NCBI RefSeq assembly: GCF_018446385.1
Contig: NC_056000.1
Location: 35,563,511-35,627,510, forward strand
DNA length: 64,000 nt
Source of the DNA: Zingiber officinale
Taxonomy: Eukaryota > Streptophyta > Magnoliopsida > Zingiberales > Zingiberaceae
Reading direction: 5' to 3'
Within the stretch, counting starts at the first letter, position 1; each line of letters begins with the position of its first letter. Shown here piece by piece: positions 50,428-62,800 of the stretch. Made by a program: the position numbers and the translations under genes. The notes beneath the pieces were generated by a model. It was not told where the DNA came from. It saw only the letters and a program-made list of their open reading frames with translations, and searched no databases.

Positions 50428-50606
50428 CCACTCAGTCACTAGTGCCAATCAAGATAGGCTCTAAGGCCTAAAGACCTAGTGTGACCATCGTGCTTCCTCT
50501 GTGCCAAAGCCTTGGTCAAGGGATCTGCGATGTTAGCCTCTGTGGGTGCAACAATGTACTCGGCCTCTGTCGTAGAATCAGCTACTGTGTCCTGCTTCGA
50601 ACTCTT

Positions 50607-51299
50607 CTAGCTCACAGCACCACCATTAATGCAAAATACGAACCCTGACTGCGATCGATAATCATCCTGGTCAGTCTGGAAGCTAGCATCACTGTAACCC
50701 TTTACAGCTAGCTCATCATTGCCTCCATATATCAAGAAATATTCTTTAGTCCTTCTTAAGTACTTAAGAATATTCTTAACCGCTATCCAGTGACTTTCAC
50801 CTGGATCTGACTGGTATCTGCTCGTCATGCTCAAAGCATACGAGACATCAGGTCGAGTACATAGCATGGCGTACATGATCGATCCTATGGCTGAGGCATA
50901 AGGGATCTGATCCATGCGGTCTCTCTCCTCTCTAGAAGAGGGACCTTGAGTCTTCGAAAGACTCATGCCATGTGACATCGGCAGAAATCCCTTCTTGGAG
51001 TTCTGCATGGCAAACCGAAGGAGTACCTTGTCAATGTATGTACTCTGACTTAGGCCAAGCAATCTCTTAGATCTATCTCTATAGATCTGTATCCCAAGAA
51101 TGTGGGATGCCTCACCTAAGTCCTTCATTGAGAAGCAACTCCTTAGCCAGGTCTTGACAGACTGAAGCATAAGGATGTCCTTCCCAATGAGTAGTATGTC
51201 ATCCACATATAATATGACGAAGACAACTATGTTTTCTACAACCTTCTTGTAGACACAAGGCTCATCTTCATTCTTGATGAAACCAAACTGTTTGATCAC
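50607..51299 (-). other. Copia reverse transcriptase / RNase H region
   Basis: Shows the copia reverse-transcriptase active-site box LYVDDILLIG, followed by FSMKDLGEASHILGIQI, GLSQSTYIDKVL, PYASAIGSIMYAMLCTRPD and GYSDASFQTD (start of RNase H). This order is diagnostic of Ty1/copia. Confidence 0.9.
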
Positions 51300-51699
51300 A
51301 TCATCGATCGAAGATTCAGCCCGAGAATGGCCTCAGCCATTTCTAATCGTCTCATCACGCCTCGATAGGTGGTGGGCTCATCCTCATGAGCACAATGTCA
51401 TCATGGTCGACAAGAGAAATGAGTATCTCTCAGCCTGACGACGTCTATCGACCCGCAAAGAGGTATGTCTACTTGAATCGGTTGTTGTTCCTCAACACCT
51501 TGTGGAACAACATCATCCACAACACTTTGTGGTTCCAGCTCAATTTCCATCGAGGCATCATGCTATTGTTCGTATCTTGAACTTCTTCAAGATCGAACGC
51601 TGCCCCACTAGTCTTTCTAGAAACAAAGTCTCTTTCTAGAAAGACCCCAGCCTTGCCACAACTACCTTGTGCCGATCGGGAATGTAGAAGTAATATCCC

Positions 51700-52681
51700 T
51701 TAGTTTCCTTGGGATATCCAATGAAAGCACTTGTCGGATTTGGGTCCTAATTTGTCCGAGACTTGACGCCCAACGTAAGCCTCACAACCCCAAATCCTCA
51801 TGAAAGACACCGGCATCTCTCCAGTCCATATCCTATATGGTGTCTTTATCACGGCCTTTGATGGAACTCGGTTGAGTATGAAAGCTGCCGTGTCAGAGCA
51901 TATCCCCATAGATATGTCGGAAGATCCGTGTGACTCATCATAGATTGTACCATATCTAATAAGGTACGATTCCTCCTTTCGGATACACCATTCCACCGTG
52001 GTGTTCCAGAGGAGTGAGTTGAGATAAAATCCCACACTCACTAAGTAGTCACGAAACTCATGGCTTAAGTATTTACCACCTCGATCCGATCAAGTACCTT
52101 AATACTCTTGCCAAGTCGGTTCTCAGATTTCATTCTTGAATTCTTTGAACTTTCAAAGGATCAGACTTATGTGTCATCAAGTACACATAACCATATCTAC
52201 CGAAATCATCAGGAATGTGATGAAGTACCTATAACCGCCTCTAGCAAGAACATTGAAAGGGCCACATACATCACTATGTATGAGTCCCAACAAATCAGCT
52301 CTCTCGCCATGCCCACTAAAGGGCGCCTTGGTCATCTTGCCTCGTAGGCATGACTCGATATCTCATATGATTCAAAATCAAATGAGTCCAAAGAAACCAT
52401 CCTTATGGAGTCGATAAGCGCTTGTCATTTATATGACCTAAGCGACAAGCGAGGTAGGTTTGGTTCATGTCATTTGACTTGAACCTCTTGGTACTAATGT
52501 TATAGATAGGGCTCTCAAGGTCTAGAATATAGAGTCCGCTTATTAGTGGTGCACTACAATAGAACATATCTTTTAAATAAACGTAACAACATTTGTCTTT
52601 TATTATAAAGAGTATCCTTTCTTGTCTAAACAAGAAACCGAAACTATGTTTTAGTAAGAGCAGGCACATAACAACAATCAT
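51700..52681 (-). other. Copia integrase region with gag-pre-integrase part
   Basis: Around 52037-51849 is the core region end (TPRWNGVSERRNRTLLDMV) and the TYLWGYAL segment; 52681-52403 shows the gag-pre-integrase zinc region (LACRLGHINDKRL). Both are typical parts of a TNT1-94-like polyprotein. The region is a broken fossil. Confidence 0.8.
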
Positions 52682-52914
52682 CTAAATTTAGTACAAGCCC
52701 AGAGGGCGAGATAGAGATAAGTTCCTACAGCAATAGCAGAACCTGTGCCATTGCCTACTCGTAGGCCCACCTCGCCTTTGCCAATGCTCTGCTATTTCTC
52801 ACTGCCATCAAGACAAATGTGAGAAGCACATCCAAGATCTAATACCCATGATGTAGAAATAGATAGATTGACTTATAACATATACACTGAAGTGGAAGTC
52901 TCACTCGCTTCTTC

Positions 52915-53411
52915 TTAAGATCTTCCAAGTATACCTTGCGTTCCTCTTCCAGTGCACTCTAACAGTAGCATCCTTGGCGACCCTCCTTTATGCTTGTTTT
53001 GCCTTTGCCCTTGGCTTGGGACTTTCCTTTGCCTTTGGGCTTGCCTTGCCCTTATGCTCGACCATCGGAATGGGCTTAACCTTCTTAAGGTTAATCTCAG
53101 CATCGTAACATACTAAGTAGCTCGGGCAGTGGCTTGTCAATCTCGCTCATGTTATAGTTGAGAACGAATTGACTATAGCTATCCGGCAAGGAGTCAGTGG
53201 CCAGCTCTTGGCCAAGTGGGAACCCCAGTCTTTGTAGGTTCTCTATGTACCCAATCATCTTGAGTACATAAGGACCTACAGAAGCCCCGTCGACATCTTG
53301 CATGAAACAGTGCCTTCGAGATCTCAAATCTCTCATGCTCGCTTGTCCCTGATATAGTTGGCGAAGATGCTCAACCATATCAAAAGCGCCCATCAACTCA
53401 TGTTGCTTCAA
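52915..53411 (-). other. Copia gag region
   Basis: 53411-53097 encodes a gag core segment of the copia type (ELMGAFDMVEHLRQLYQGQA ... LPDSYSQFVLNYNMSEIDK). A basic lysine/glutamine-rich stretch (RQRKVPSQGQRQNKHKGG) downstream fits the region before the nucleocapsid knuckle. Broken fossil. Confidence 0.75.
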
Positions 53412-55305
53412 GCTCCGAGTTCATGGTCGCGAGCATTAGACAGACACATCTAATGCGTCGCCTTGATGCTTCTTGTAAGCATCTTTGTCGGCTCAGGGCA
53501 TTGGCGGGAGGAGCCTAATGAGCTGCTCCGAACGACAGCTTACGCTCCCGGTGAGAACTATTCTCAAGTTCCCGTACCAGTCTTTGCTCCGCTGAGCTTG
53601 TCCTTCTCAAGGACGCATCGCAGGGAATTCGTGTTCGACGTCATGGTTATCTACAAAAAAATTTGCGAAATAAATATCATATTCTTTAAAAATCATTTAA
53701 TTAGGCCTTTAATTAAATGATGCTCCCACTGAATTCTATAATTCTTGTGGGACAAGATCCACATCATACTAACCCTTGAGTTAGCTTTGGCTAATACGCC
53801 CAAGGCTTAGTATGATCGGTAGGTAACGATTACCAATTACATCTCTATGCAACTCTTGTTTATAGAATCAATATCCGCATTTATATTAAAACTCGAGTTA
53901 GCTTTGGCTAATACGCTCGAGAGTTAATATAGATGTGATTTTGACCTATCTTTCCAACTATTGGAAGAATGCCTATAGTTGACTCGATCCAACCGAGTAA
54001 CTAGGAATACTCAATCTAATTGAGTTTGTATTCACCCATGCGTTGATAGGCGGGACCAAGATTGTCCCTCCGTACCCTACCAAGATAATATGTATTGCTC
54101 TGCTTTGGCAGATTCAACAATACATGTGATCGAGGTAGTGATAGGTATCACGGCACGGTTAGGCATTTTAGAGTTGGTTCGATCGAGATCTAATCTAATC
54201 GAGAAGAATGCATCTTGTGCACGACTTAGATCTAATCTAATCGCAAGGGTGCATCATGTGCACGACTTAGATCTAATCTAATCGTTAAGACACTAATTAA
54301 TTAATTAATTATTAAACATGCATCAAATACATAATAATTAATTAATTAATCTATTTGTGATTTAGTCATGGCCCTACTACGATCTTCTCAAGCCAATGAG
54401 AAGATCGATTGGTCAACCTAGGGTCAACAGCTTCTCCAAGCGCCTCCCTTTGACCACCTTGTGTTGCTCGTGCCTGCCTCGGAACTCCGTCTCGTGTGGA
54501 CCCTCCACCGCTCCAATTTGTATATTACAATTTGAAACTCGAGTTACATTCGAGTCTAAATCTAATTTACAACAAGAATAAAAGACGAGGCACGACGCGC
54601 AGGTCGCGAATAATAAAATAAATACAACACGCGAAAACACATCACGACACGCAGGTCGTATTATGAATTACAACACAACCAATCATATTGGGCTTTGGGC
54701 CATGACTATTACAAATTAATATATATAATTCAAAATTATATATTTTCATAATTTTCTATAATTTTAAAATTAATTTTTACAATTTTACAAGTAAAATTTC
54801 CCGGCGGTCCCGTTTAGCGGTTTCGGGTGCAATCGCGGAACGGATCCCCTCCCTGCCCGCGATCTAATCATCGCGAGGGTTCCTTTGCGATCCAACAGCG
54901 CCTAAACCCGCTGTCCCAAAACGATTTGGGCCGAGACATTACCGTTTCGGAAAAATCTTCCCGACGGGTTCGTTTTTAGCGATTTCGGGTGCGATCGCGG
55001 AGCAAATCCCCTTGCGGGGTTAGGGGCAGCGCCCCTACCCACGATCTAACCATCGTGAGTTGCTCCGTTGCGATCTAAAGGCACCCGAGTCCGCTGTCCC
55101 AAAAGATTTTGGGTCGAAACGAAGCCGTTTGGGAAAATTCTTCCCGATAGCCGAAGCCTACAAGTGCCGAGACACTTGTGCTTCGCCTATAAGGAAAAAT
55201 TACCCATAAAAACATAAAATTGAATTTTACAGAAAATCACAGAAGCTTTTGTTTTCCAAAAACCAAAACTAACTCGTACAAGTCTTTGCACGTGGCTCGA
55301 TACCA

Positions 55306-57175
55306 TGTTGGGTTCTTCGAGCCGCGAAAATCGCGTCGCGGAAACCCCAAGGACCCAAAGCCGTAGATCCGCAAAGATTCGTATAAAAATTAAAAACTAT
55401 TTCTTGTACGAGTTCAAAACTGATATACTACTTAGATCTATGAGGAAAAGTGTTTACCCTTGATGCGATGCCCTTCGCTTCCGCTCGTCCAAATGATGCC
55501 GGATCTCAAGACCGCTGCGCCGGTCCTCTAGAAGTATCCACACGGACACACTAGATGGAGATGACCAAAAACCAAGGTGTGCTAGCACCTATGTGGTTCG
55601 GCCAAGGGAGGAGAGGGAGAGGGAGAGCTTGAGAGGGAGAAGGAGGAAGATGCACACAAGTGAATGAAAAATGAATTTTTTCACCCAAAAACCAAGTGGC
55701 CGGCCACATTTCAAAATTCACATTAATTGCATTAATTGCAATTAATATGAAATCATAAAATCACATTAATTGCATTAATTACAATTAATATGAAACCATT
55801 AAGAGAGTGACTTTGTTACTTTCATGAGGTGGCACCCATGATGATGTGGAACATCATTATTGGTCCACCTAATGTCAACTCACCAATGAGGTGGCAAAAA
55901 GGTCAAGTCAAAATTGACCTTTGGTCTTCCTTCTCAAGTCAAGTCAAACTTGACTCCATCTCTACCATGGTGGATCTAATCCAACCATTTGATTCGAGCC
56001 AACTTAATATAATGAATCTAATTCATTAAATTAAATTGATTCAATGAGTCAAAATCTAAATTAGACTCATTTAACACATGAATCAACTTGAGTCGAACTC
56101 AAGTTAGCCCAATTAGGATTACTCTTAATCCAATTTGATTCATCAAATGAATCTAATCCTCTTGGTTCATCATATGAACCTAATCTCCACCTAATTGTCC
56201 TAAGTGTGTGACCCTATAGGTTCTTGTAACGTTGGCAATGCCCTAAACCCATTTAGGAGCATAAGTAATGAGCGGTATCTAGCAACACATCATTACTATC
56301 CAAGTTACAAGAATGTCGAGATCCGACATCACCTTGTGACTACCAATTGTGACTACTCACAAAATAATGACAAGTGTCCTTCTATCCTAGACGTCTAGAT
56401 TGATCAATATGAGGCATAGACCGTGTCATCCTCTAATCAATCTAAATCTTGAACTCCAAGTAGACTCACTCGATCAAATGAGCTCAACATCTAATGTTGA
56501 CTCATTTGGGCATGGCCATGCACTTAGTGGTCTCACTCTATCAAGAATACCGATATCGCTCCCGTCATATGGGAGGGATAGATCCCATCTACATCACTCA
56601 CATCCCTCTACATAATTCGTTATATACCCAGTAATCGCCTTTATAGTCCACCCAGTTACGGGTGACGTTTGACGAAACCAAAGTACATAACTCCTTATGT
56701 AGGGATCCATGATGACTTCAGGTCTAAGGACTAATTGTCATACTAATAGTCACATGAGAAAGTATATGACACTCATATAACGATCCATGATACTTTCTCA
56801 TGACGGGTCATTCAGTATACATTCTCTAATGTATACCCATGTGTCAGCTTGATATCTCTATATCCATGACTTGTGAGATCAAGTCATCGAGCTGACCTAC
56901 ATGCTAGTCTTATTGTATTAACATTGTCCCTGAATGTTAATACTCGACTAGGAATGATTTAGAGTAGTGTTCCCTATATCATCTCACTATCGATTCAACT
57001 AATCAATTGATATAGGTATGAACCTTCTACTCAAGGACGCTATTATACTTAGTCTATTTGGCACTAATATAAATAAGTATAATAACCAAACAAATACCTT
57101 TATTGATATACAAGAATATGATATACATGAGTCCATACAATCATCAAATGATTGGCTCTAGGGCTCTAACTAACA
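55306..57175 (-). repeat. 5' LTR of the copia element (right copy)
   Basis: Same ends as the left LTR; followed by the cccct target duplication at 57176-57180. On the minus strand it directly precedes the primer-binding site at 55305-55291. Confidence 0.92.
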
Positions 57176-57180
57176 CCCCT

Positions 57181-57607
57181 AATGTCTGATCGCGGAGCTG
57201 GGCCCCTAGTGTCCGATCAAAGATCGAAGGCCCTCGTCTTTGACCAAAGAACTAGGATCTTACTCTCTTATCAAGGAGCTATAGCAGATCCTATAACTGT
57301 AAAAAGGGAGCAGAGCCCGTAATGTACCTGATCGAGGAGTCGTGCCAACCGGCTGAGGGTTTGTCTTGGTCCCTTGACTCCCGAATACTCGTAGAGTCAA
57401 GGAAAAAATATAATGGAAAAACTAACCTGTCGGCCAGCTGAAGCTTTAACTCAATCCCTCGACTCCCGAATATCCGTGGAGTGAGGGTAGAGGATAATAT
57501 GTTTGTCAGGATCCTCCGAGAATGTGATAATGGTAGAGAACCTCTCGATGTCATCTATCTTCACGTTCCAGAACAGATGGAGAAGATTCCTATAGACGAC
57601 GTCAAAT
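57181..57607. repeat. Resumed interior of the giant element up to its primer site
   Basis: 'atgtctgatcgcggagctgg' continues the 'gtgtttgatcggggagctg' repeats left at 46325, confirming that 46325-57180 is inserted material. The stretch ends at the primer-site-like motif 57587-57607 beside the 5' LTR. Confidence 0.7.
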
Positions 57608-59152
57608 TGATCCTGTCCAGAATCTGAGTCAGAGGGATCACCAGGTGAGGTGGATGGAATGTTGACTGAATTGCGACGTCCCGGAGGGGGGGTATGCTGA
57701 GATGGCTTTTATGCTGATCAAATCGTCAGAAGTCCTATGGTCAACGCTACTTGCAGCCAGCGACCAAGTCGCCCCGGTCCCTGGTACCCCGATATTCGAG
57801 ACAGATCGAACGAATATATAAGTAACAGACTAATACATAAAATAATGAAATATGTATAGAATATGAACGAAGAATGTACCCTGGCCCAGGGGGCGCCCTC
57901 GGGTGGATCGGTGAGTTGGTCGAGATGTTGCTCGAGTTGTCGTTACCTGAAATAGTAGATGAACGGGAGTCGGATGTGGAGCTGAGTTTGGTGGCGCAGT
58001 GTTGAATGTGACATGGATCCCGAAGACGACCCACAGGACGGGACCTAGCAGAAACACGTAGACTAGGATATGATATTGGCACGCGGGCTGGGATATAAAA
58101 TCGGCACGTAGGCCGAGATGTGACATCAACACACAGGCCGGAACATGGCACACAGGTCGGAATAAGATACAGCGCGAGGCCAGGACACGACACACAAACT
58201 AGATCAGCGCATAGGTTGCCACACAGTGCACAAACCAAATCGGCGCGAAGGTCGGAACACAATCGAAGCAGAACACTATCTGATCGGTGACCTACGACAA
58301 CAGTAAGTACTAGGGGCGACTGCGCCTGCCGGAGGTGGCACGTGGAGACGACTAATGTGGCAGTGCTATGCCGGCGATGGCAAATGCCGGACGGAAGGGT
58401 TGGCGTGGTAACTGGCTGTGGTAGTGGCATGGTGTGTTCGAGGAAGAAAAGGAGGAAAAGGGTGGAGGCTAGCGACGAGAGGCGTGGTCCAACAGCCGGC
58501 GAAGGCAGCAAGGCGGCTTGCTGGGAGCGATGCTGGTGGTTGGAGACTGCTCGTCGGTGGCTGTGGAGCAGATGATGATGCTGGAAGGCGAAGGTGTGGT
58601 CGACCGCTTGTTTAACTTGCGGTGAAGGCTGGCTGTGGCGATGGAGAAGAGGTGGAGGGGGTGTGCCCCTTTGTCTGTTGCAGTGTCAACGTCGCCAGCC
58701 ATCCTTGTGCGTGAGCGTGAGGCAGTGCCAATGCTGAGGCCGTTGGCATGAGAGGTCGCGGTGGCCTATTGAGGTAGCTGTGGAACACAGAGGAAGAAGA
58801 AAAGGATATAGTGGCCGGCGGCATCGCCATGAAGAGGCGATGCAAGGAGTCCCCTGCGGGGTCACCGACAAGGAGGCGCCGGATTAAGAGGCGAGGGGAA
58901 GAGGACGACGCCAAGTTTGTACAGTGGCGGCGTCGCAAGGAGGAGAAGGAAAGGAGTGGCGGCCGGCACCGGCGAGGAGCGGAGTGTGAGAGAGAGAAGT
59001 TGGCCAAGTCTCCTGGCGGCGGAAGCAAAAAACAAACCTCCACCTTACAACAATACCTCCTCCCCTCCCTTAAACCCTAAATAATAGAGAGATCGAAATA
59101 CCTCTCCTCTTTCTCCTAATTCCTTCTTTATCCTTGAGCCATATCCACATCA
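57608..59152 (-). repeat. 5' LTR of the giant element (right copy)
   Basis: About 1545 bp, TGATCCTGTC...CCACATCA; homologous along its length to 33873-35363 with noticeable divergence and a few small length differences. Followed by the target duplication ataaa (59153-59157). Open frames of up to 254 codons on the minus strand here match no family and follow the GC-rich composition. Confidence 0.85.
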
Positions 59153-59157
59153 ATAAA

Positions 59158-59898
59158 TATACTCAATGTAAAGATTTTTTTTTGACGAAGTTAATTTTTT
59201 TTAACACATTATACACCTACAAAATAATTGATAAGGATACTTTCGATATAAAAATATAATAAAGTGCTCTTTTATTTTTTTTCAAGAAAAAAAATATAAT
59301 CAAGAGTATCCTTTCAATTGTTACCCCATTACTTTTTCTAAGAAAGAAAAAGATATTGTCCTTCCTTTTATGATAAAATAACTTCTACCTAAAATGAACA
59401 AAAGTCATTTCTCTTTTTTTTTTAAAAAAAAATTCACTATCAATTATATCTATCAAGACAAAGCCAAGGATAAAGATAGCAATAAGTCCTTGTTAATTGT
59501 TCTGATGGCTTAGAATTATTTAGCATTAATATCAAGTAATTACAGACATGTAGAAATAGTTGAACAGAGTCAAATTATTTATTTAAATTACAAATAGTAG
59601 TTTTGATGTTTAAATTGGTGAAAAAAAAGGAAGGATAAGAAAAAGTGTAAAAACAACAACACTGTTCATTAAGAGTTCTTGAAGATTATGAAGTTTTGCT
59701 GCTTGAATCCTTCTTCAAAACCCTTTATGGTTTGCCTTTCCTTCCTATCATCTTTAGGTTAATGAGTAAACTCAGCTCTGCAAAATAATATCCAATCATG
59801 GCACCAAATTTACCAAGTGAAGGAGCACGATAATTTCGGTGTAGTATATCAGATTCTGAATGCCGAAAACTAGTTTCAAGAAGTGTAACTAGAATTTG
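59158..59898. other. Spacer and probable 3' UTR of the aldehyde oxidase gene
   Basis: AT-rich sequence between the giant element and the aldehyde oxidase stop codon. No further gene is seen. The last ~200 bases are less AT-rich and probably belong to the 3' untranslated region of the minus-strand gene; a polyadenylation signal could not be fixed. Confidence 0.45.
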
Positions 59899-62800
59899 TT
59901 AGGCATCCTCGGGAGGTTGCCGAGTAGTTATGAAGGTTTCCAAGTATTTCTCCACATTGTTTAGTCCACATAGCTCCTTCACCACAGGCATGGTGGCAGG
60001 AGCATCAAATTGAAAGGCCAATGCAGAACTTTTAGTGTCGTCGGTAGAGAACTCAGTTCTCGTGGCTCTTATAGCTTCTCTTGTCGCACAATGAACTGAA
60101 ACTGCTAAAAGCAAAGGTGGTTCTCCAGAAGCTGCAATAAGAAATTTATCAGCTGTTTACTGGCTTTCATCGTTCGGAAAAATAACCTCAGTTGGACAAG
60201 GCAGAGAGTGGGTGTTGCTGCGTATCGAGATACATGTTTTTCAAACAAGAACTAGTTATCAACAAACATAATAATGGCACGCATAAACTGAATGAATATG
60301 AGTCGTACCAGTATAAACTTATTCATAATCACTAAACATTAAATTGAAGCAGAAGCCAAATCATCAAATAAATATTCATTGAACGAAGCTTAAATTATAG
60401 GTTGAGAAGGGAATACAACAATGCCCATCAGCCGCCAAAGTGTTGAATATAACAATATGAAAAGAAACACAAATACACAGGGTGGGCCTATTTGTGAATT
60501 AATTCAGATGTATTATTTGGATTTTTATGGTTTGCAATATCCTTATCAACATTCAAACTACCATTTTTTTCAGTTTACTGCATTAGGTGAAAGTTCAGGA
60601 CGAGTGTCTTTTGATCAACAAGATTTTTTTTATTTTCTTTTTACAATCAATATAACTTCCTGCAAGGACGACATGCAACCTAGAAATATGTGCAAAACGT
60701 AGTTCCAACTTCAAGTGTATCGGAATCAATAGTTAACATGGACGAAACATATAGTTTAGATAGTAGACTAACACCATATTGTATTCATGCAGACTAATAC
60801 CATCCTGTAACAATACAGGTAAATGTAACTATATTATCCATGCTCGGAGAGTTTTAGTGGTTTCTATATTATTGGTGTTGGGATAGTTTTAATGGTCTCT
60901 ATAAGAAAAACCTTTTCGTTCAATACCATTTGACACTCCTTTTGTTTAGTACCATTCGATACTAATCAAGATTTGATGATTCTTTGTCCATGACATATCC
61001 TTCAATTTAGTATACTAGTCACAGGATGAGAGAAAAACCCAATAAGAAGAGTTAGGAGAATAAGTACCAAACAAACATTAGCATTAGCAAAGAGAAGAAG
61101 CACAAAAGACGGAGAAATAATAATCCAATTTTAGTTGTGCTAGTCCAAGTTTAGCTTTTGTAATTAATCAAGATATATTTATAATCACGTAGAGAAATCA
61201 GTTGCCATACCAAATATCCTAAAATTATTTAATTTGGACCTTAAAAATTATGAGTTAGATTTTACTAGAAGGCTACAAGAATTAATTCTCTTGTCTTATG
61301 CACGAGACTCATTTTGGTATTCGAAAAGTATAACCTTTAGTCGAGATGCCCTTTAGCCAGAGTTGAGATTTTTTTTGTATTTTTTATAATTTTGTTTTGT
61401 TTCATCAAAATTTTAATTCAATTGACTTTCTAATTGTTATAGACTTTTATTTGGAGAAACCAAGCTGAGCTAAAGCATATTATCGATTGAAACACATTTG
61501 ATATGATCGACACAAGAGAATCATTGCTATGGACGACTGCATTTCAGGCACAGAATGGTTTCTTAAGTCTTGTTGCAAAGCAATCACAATTTTCAGATAA
61601 AAGCAAAATCAATAGAGTTTTGAAGCGATATAATTCAAAATATGGATTCATACCCTTGGAGGAGAGAACGCGCTTTTGGTGATGCCGGCTGCTCAACAAT
61701 TTAACATTGAAGTGCTTCGGGATTGTGTCGATGGTGGGGATCTTGTATGTCCAAGTACCATCAGAGACCACCAAACCATCTGAATTTTCCACAACTTCTT
61801 CATACATAAAGAAACCAATTCCTTGAACAAAGGCACCTTCAATCTGCCCAAAAGAGAGGCAAAGATTAATGTTTGATCATACTAATCGAGAAAAGTTTGA
61901 AGTTTAACATCATGTCATTAGGAATAGAGAGTTTTACACACGGCTTGTTTAGTTTTGAGATTTATTAACTAAATCAATCTTGTTCCTGGCTAATTGGATT
62001 GGTTACATCAATCTTGTTCCTTCATTAGACTCCATGAAACTTATATCGATAATAGTATTCTTATCTCTTAATCCTTTTAGTACAGTTACTAAGTTTATTT
62101 TGGTTCTCCCTCTATCGTATCTTTACCTTCAACTCTAAATCATTTCAACTTGTGTAACTACGAATCTATTGGTAGTCTGCAGATTTCATACCATCTTTAA
62201 TTTGTTTTCTTTCATTTTATAAAAAACCAAGATTTACAACAAAGATAATCCAATCATCAAATTACAAAGATTCTTATCTTGGCGCTTATAAAGTTTCGCT
62301 AATTGTCATTCTGTAATTTGCTCAGAGATTAACAAGGGATAAACAAGAAAAAGAACACAACAAGTAGACCAGACCTGGCCCATATCCACAGCTGGATTCA
62401 AGCTCTGTCCACAGTCATATATCAGATCAGAACGGATAATCGTAGTGGATCCTGTAGCAATATCAACCTCTACCTACAACAGAGCCACAAATTGGAAGTT
62501 GCAAACCAAGAAATATACTAAAGTGTCTTGAAAACCAACTAATTTTTTTAACTGTGTGCCACGATCGATACAATTACCTCACTTATAGCAGCTCCATAAT
62601 TTAGATATTGCATAGAATCAGTATCAGGAACCCAATAAGTGCTTGCTGACAGGTTTACACCTTGCATATTTGCCTGCAAATAAAGAAGGTGATTCACCAT
62701 GCAAGAAAAAAATGAAATTGTGATGGTTCAAACTATCGAATTAGACCAGAAAATAGCATCTTACTTCCATTTAAATATATTTTGTTTCATTGGGTGGTTG

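Larger units (their letters stand above)
48557..57175 (-). mobile_element. Ty1/copia LTR element, nested, young
   Basis: Two LTRs, 48557-50427 and 55306-57175 (about 1.87 kb each), are nearly identical, and exact cccct flanks the whole (48552-48556 and 57176-57180). Coding sense is minus: the primer site beside the right LTR reads TGGTATCGAGCCACG (55305-55291), close to the initiator-Met tRNA site. Gag, integrase and reverse transcriptase/RNase H regions follow in copia order. LTR similarity implies recent insertion, although the interior is broken, with many disruptions across gag-pol; it probably moved with proteins supplied by a relative. The protein is TNT1-94-like; lineage (Tork or TAR) is unresolved. 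Confidence 0.92.
33868..59157 (-). mobile_element. Giant nested LTR element (Ty3-type, non-autonomous), with target duplication
   Basis: Two related LTRs, 33873-35363 and 57608-59152, face the same way and are flanked outside by the same 5-mer, ataaa (33868-33872 and 59153-59157). LTR ends are TG...CA. A purine tract next to the left LTR (minus strand, CTTGAGGGGGAGACTTG, 35364-35380) and a primer-site-like motif next to the right LTR (57587-57607, TTTGACGTCGTCTATAGG, resembling the TTTGGCGCCGTCTGTGGG site of some plant Ty3 elements) put the element on the minus strand. The span is 25.3 kb; removing five nested insertions leaves about 10 kb, mainly tandem repeats. No polymerase is seen, so it is a non-autonomous fossil. 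LTR divergence of roughly 10-15% by eye suggests an age of several million years. Confidence 0.8.

Noticed and set aside
57747-58615. Long frames on both strands (up to 254 codons)
   Set aside because: They fall inside the GC-rich LTR of the giant element; the homologous LTR at 33873-35363 shows different frames.
60421-60702. 93-codon plus-strand frame
   Set aside because: Within the last intron of the aldehyde oxidase gene, antisense, with no recognised motifs.
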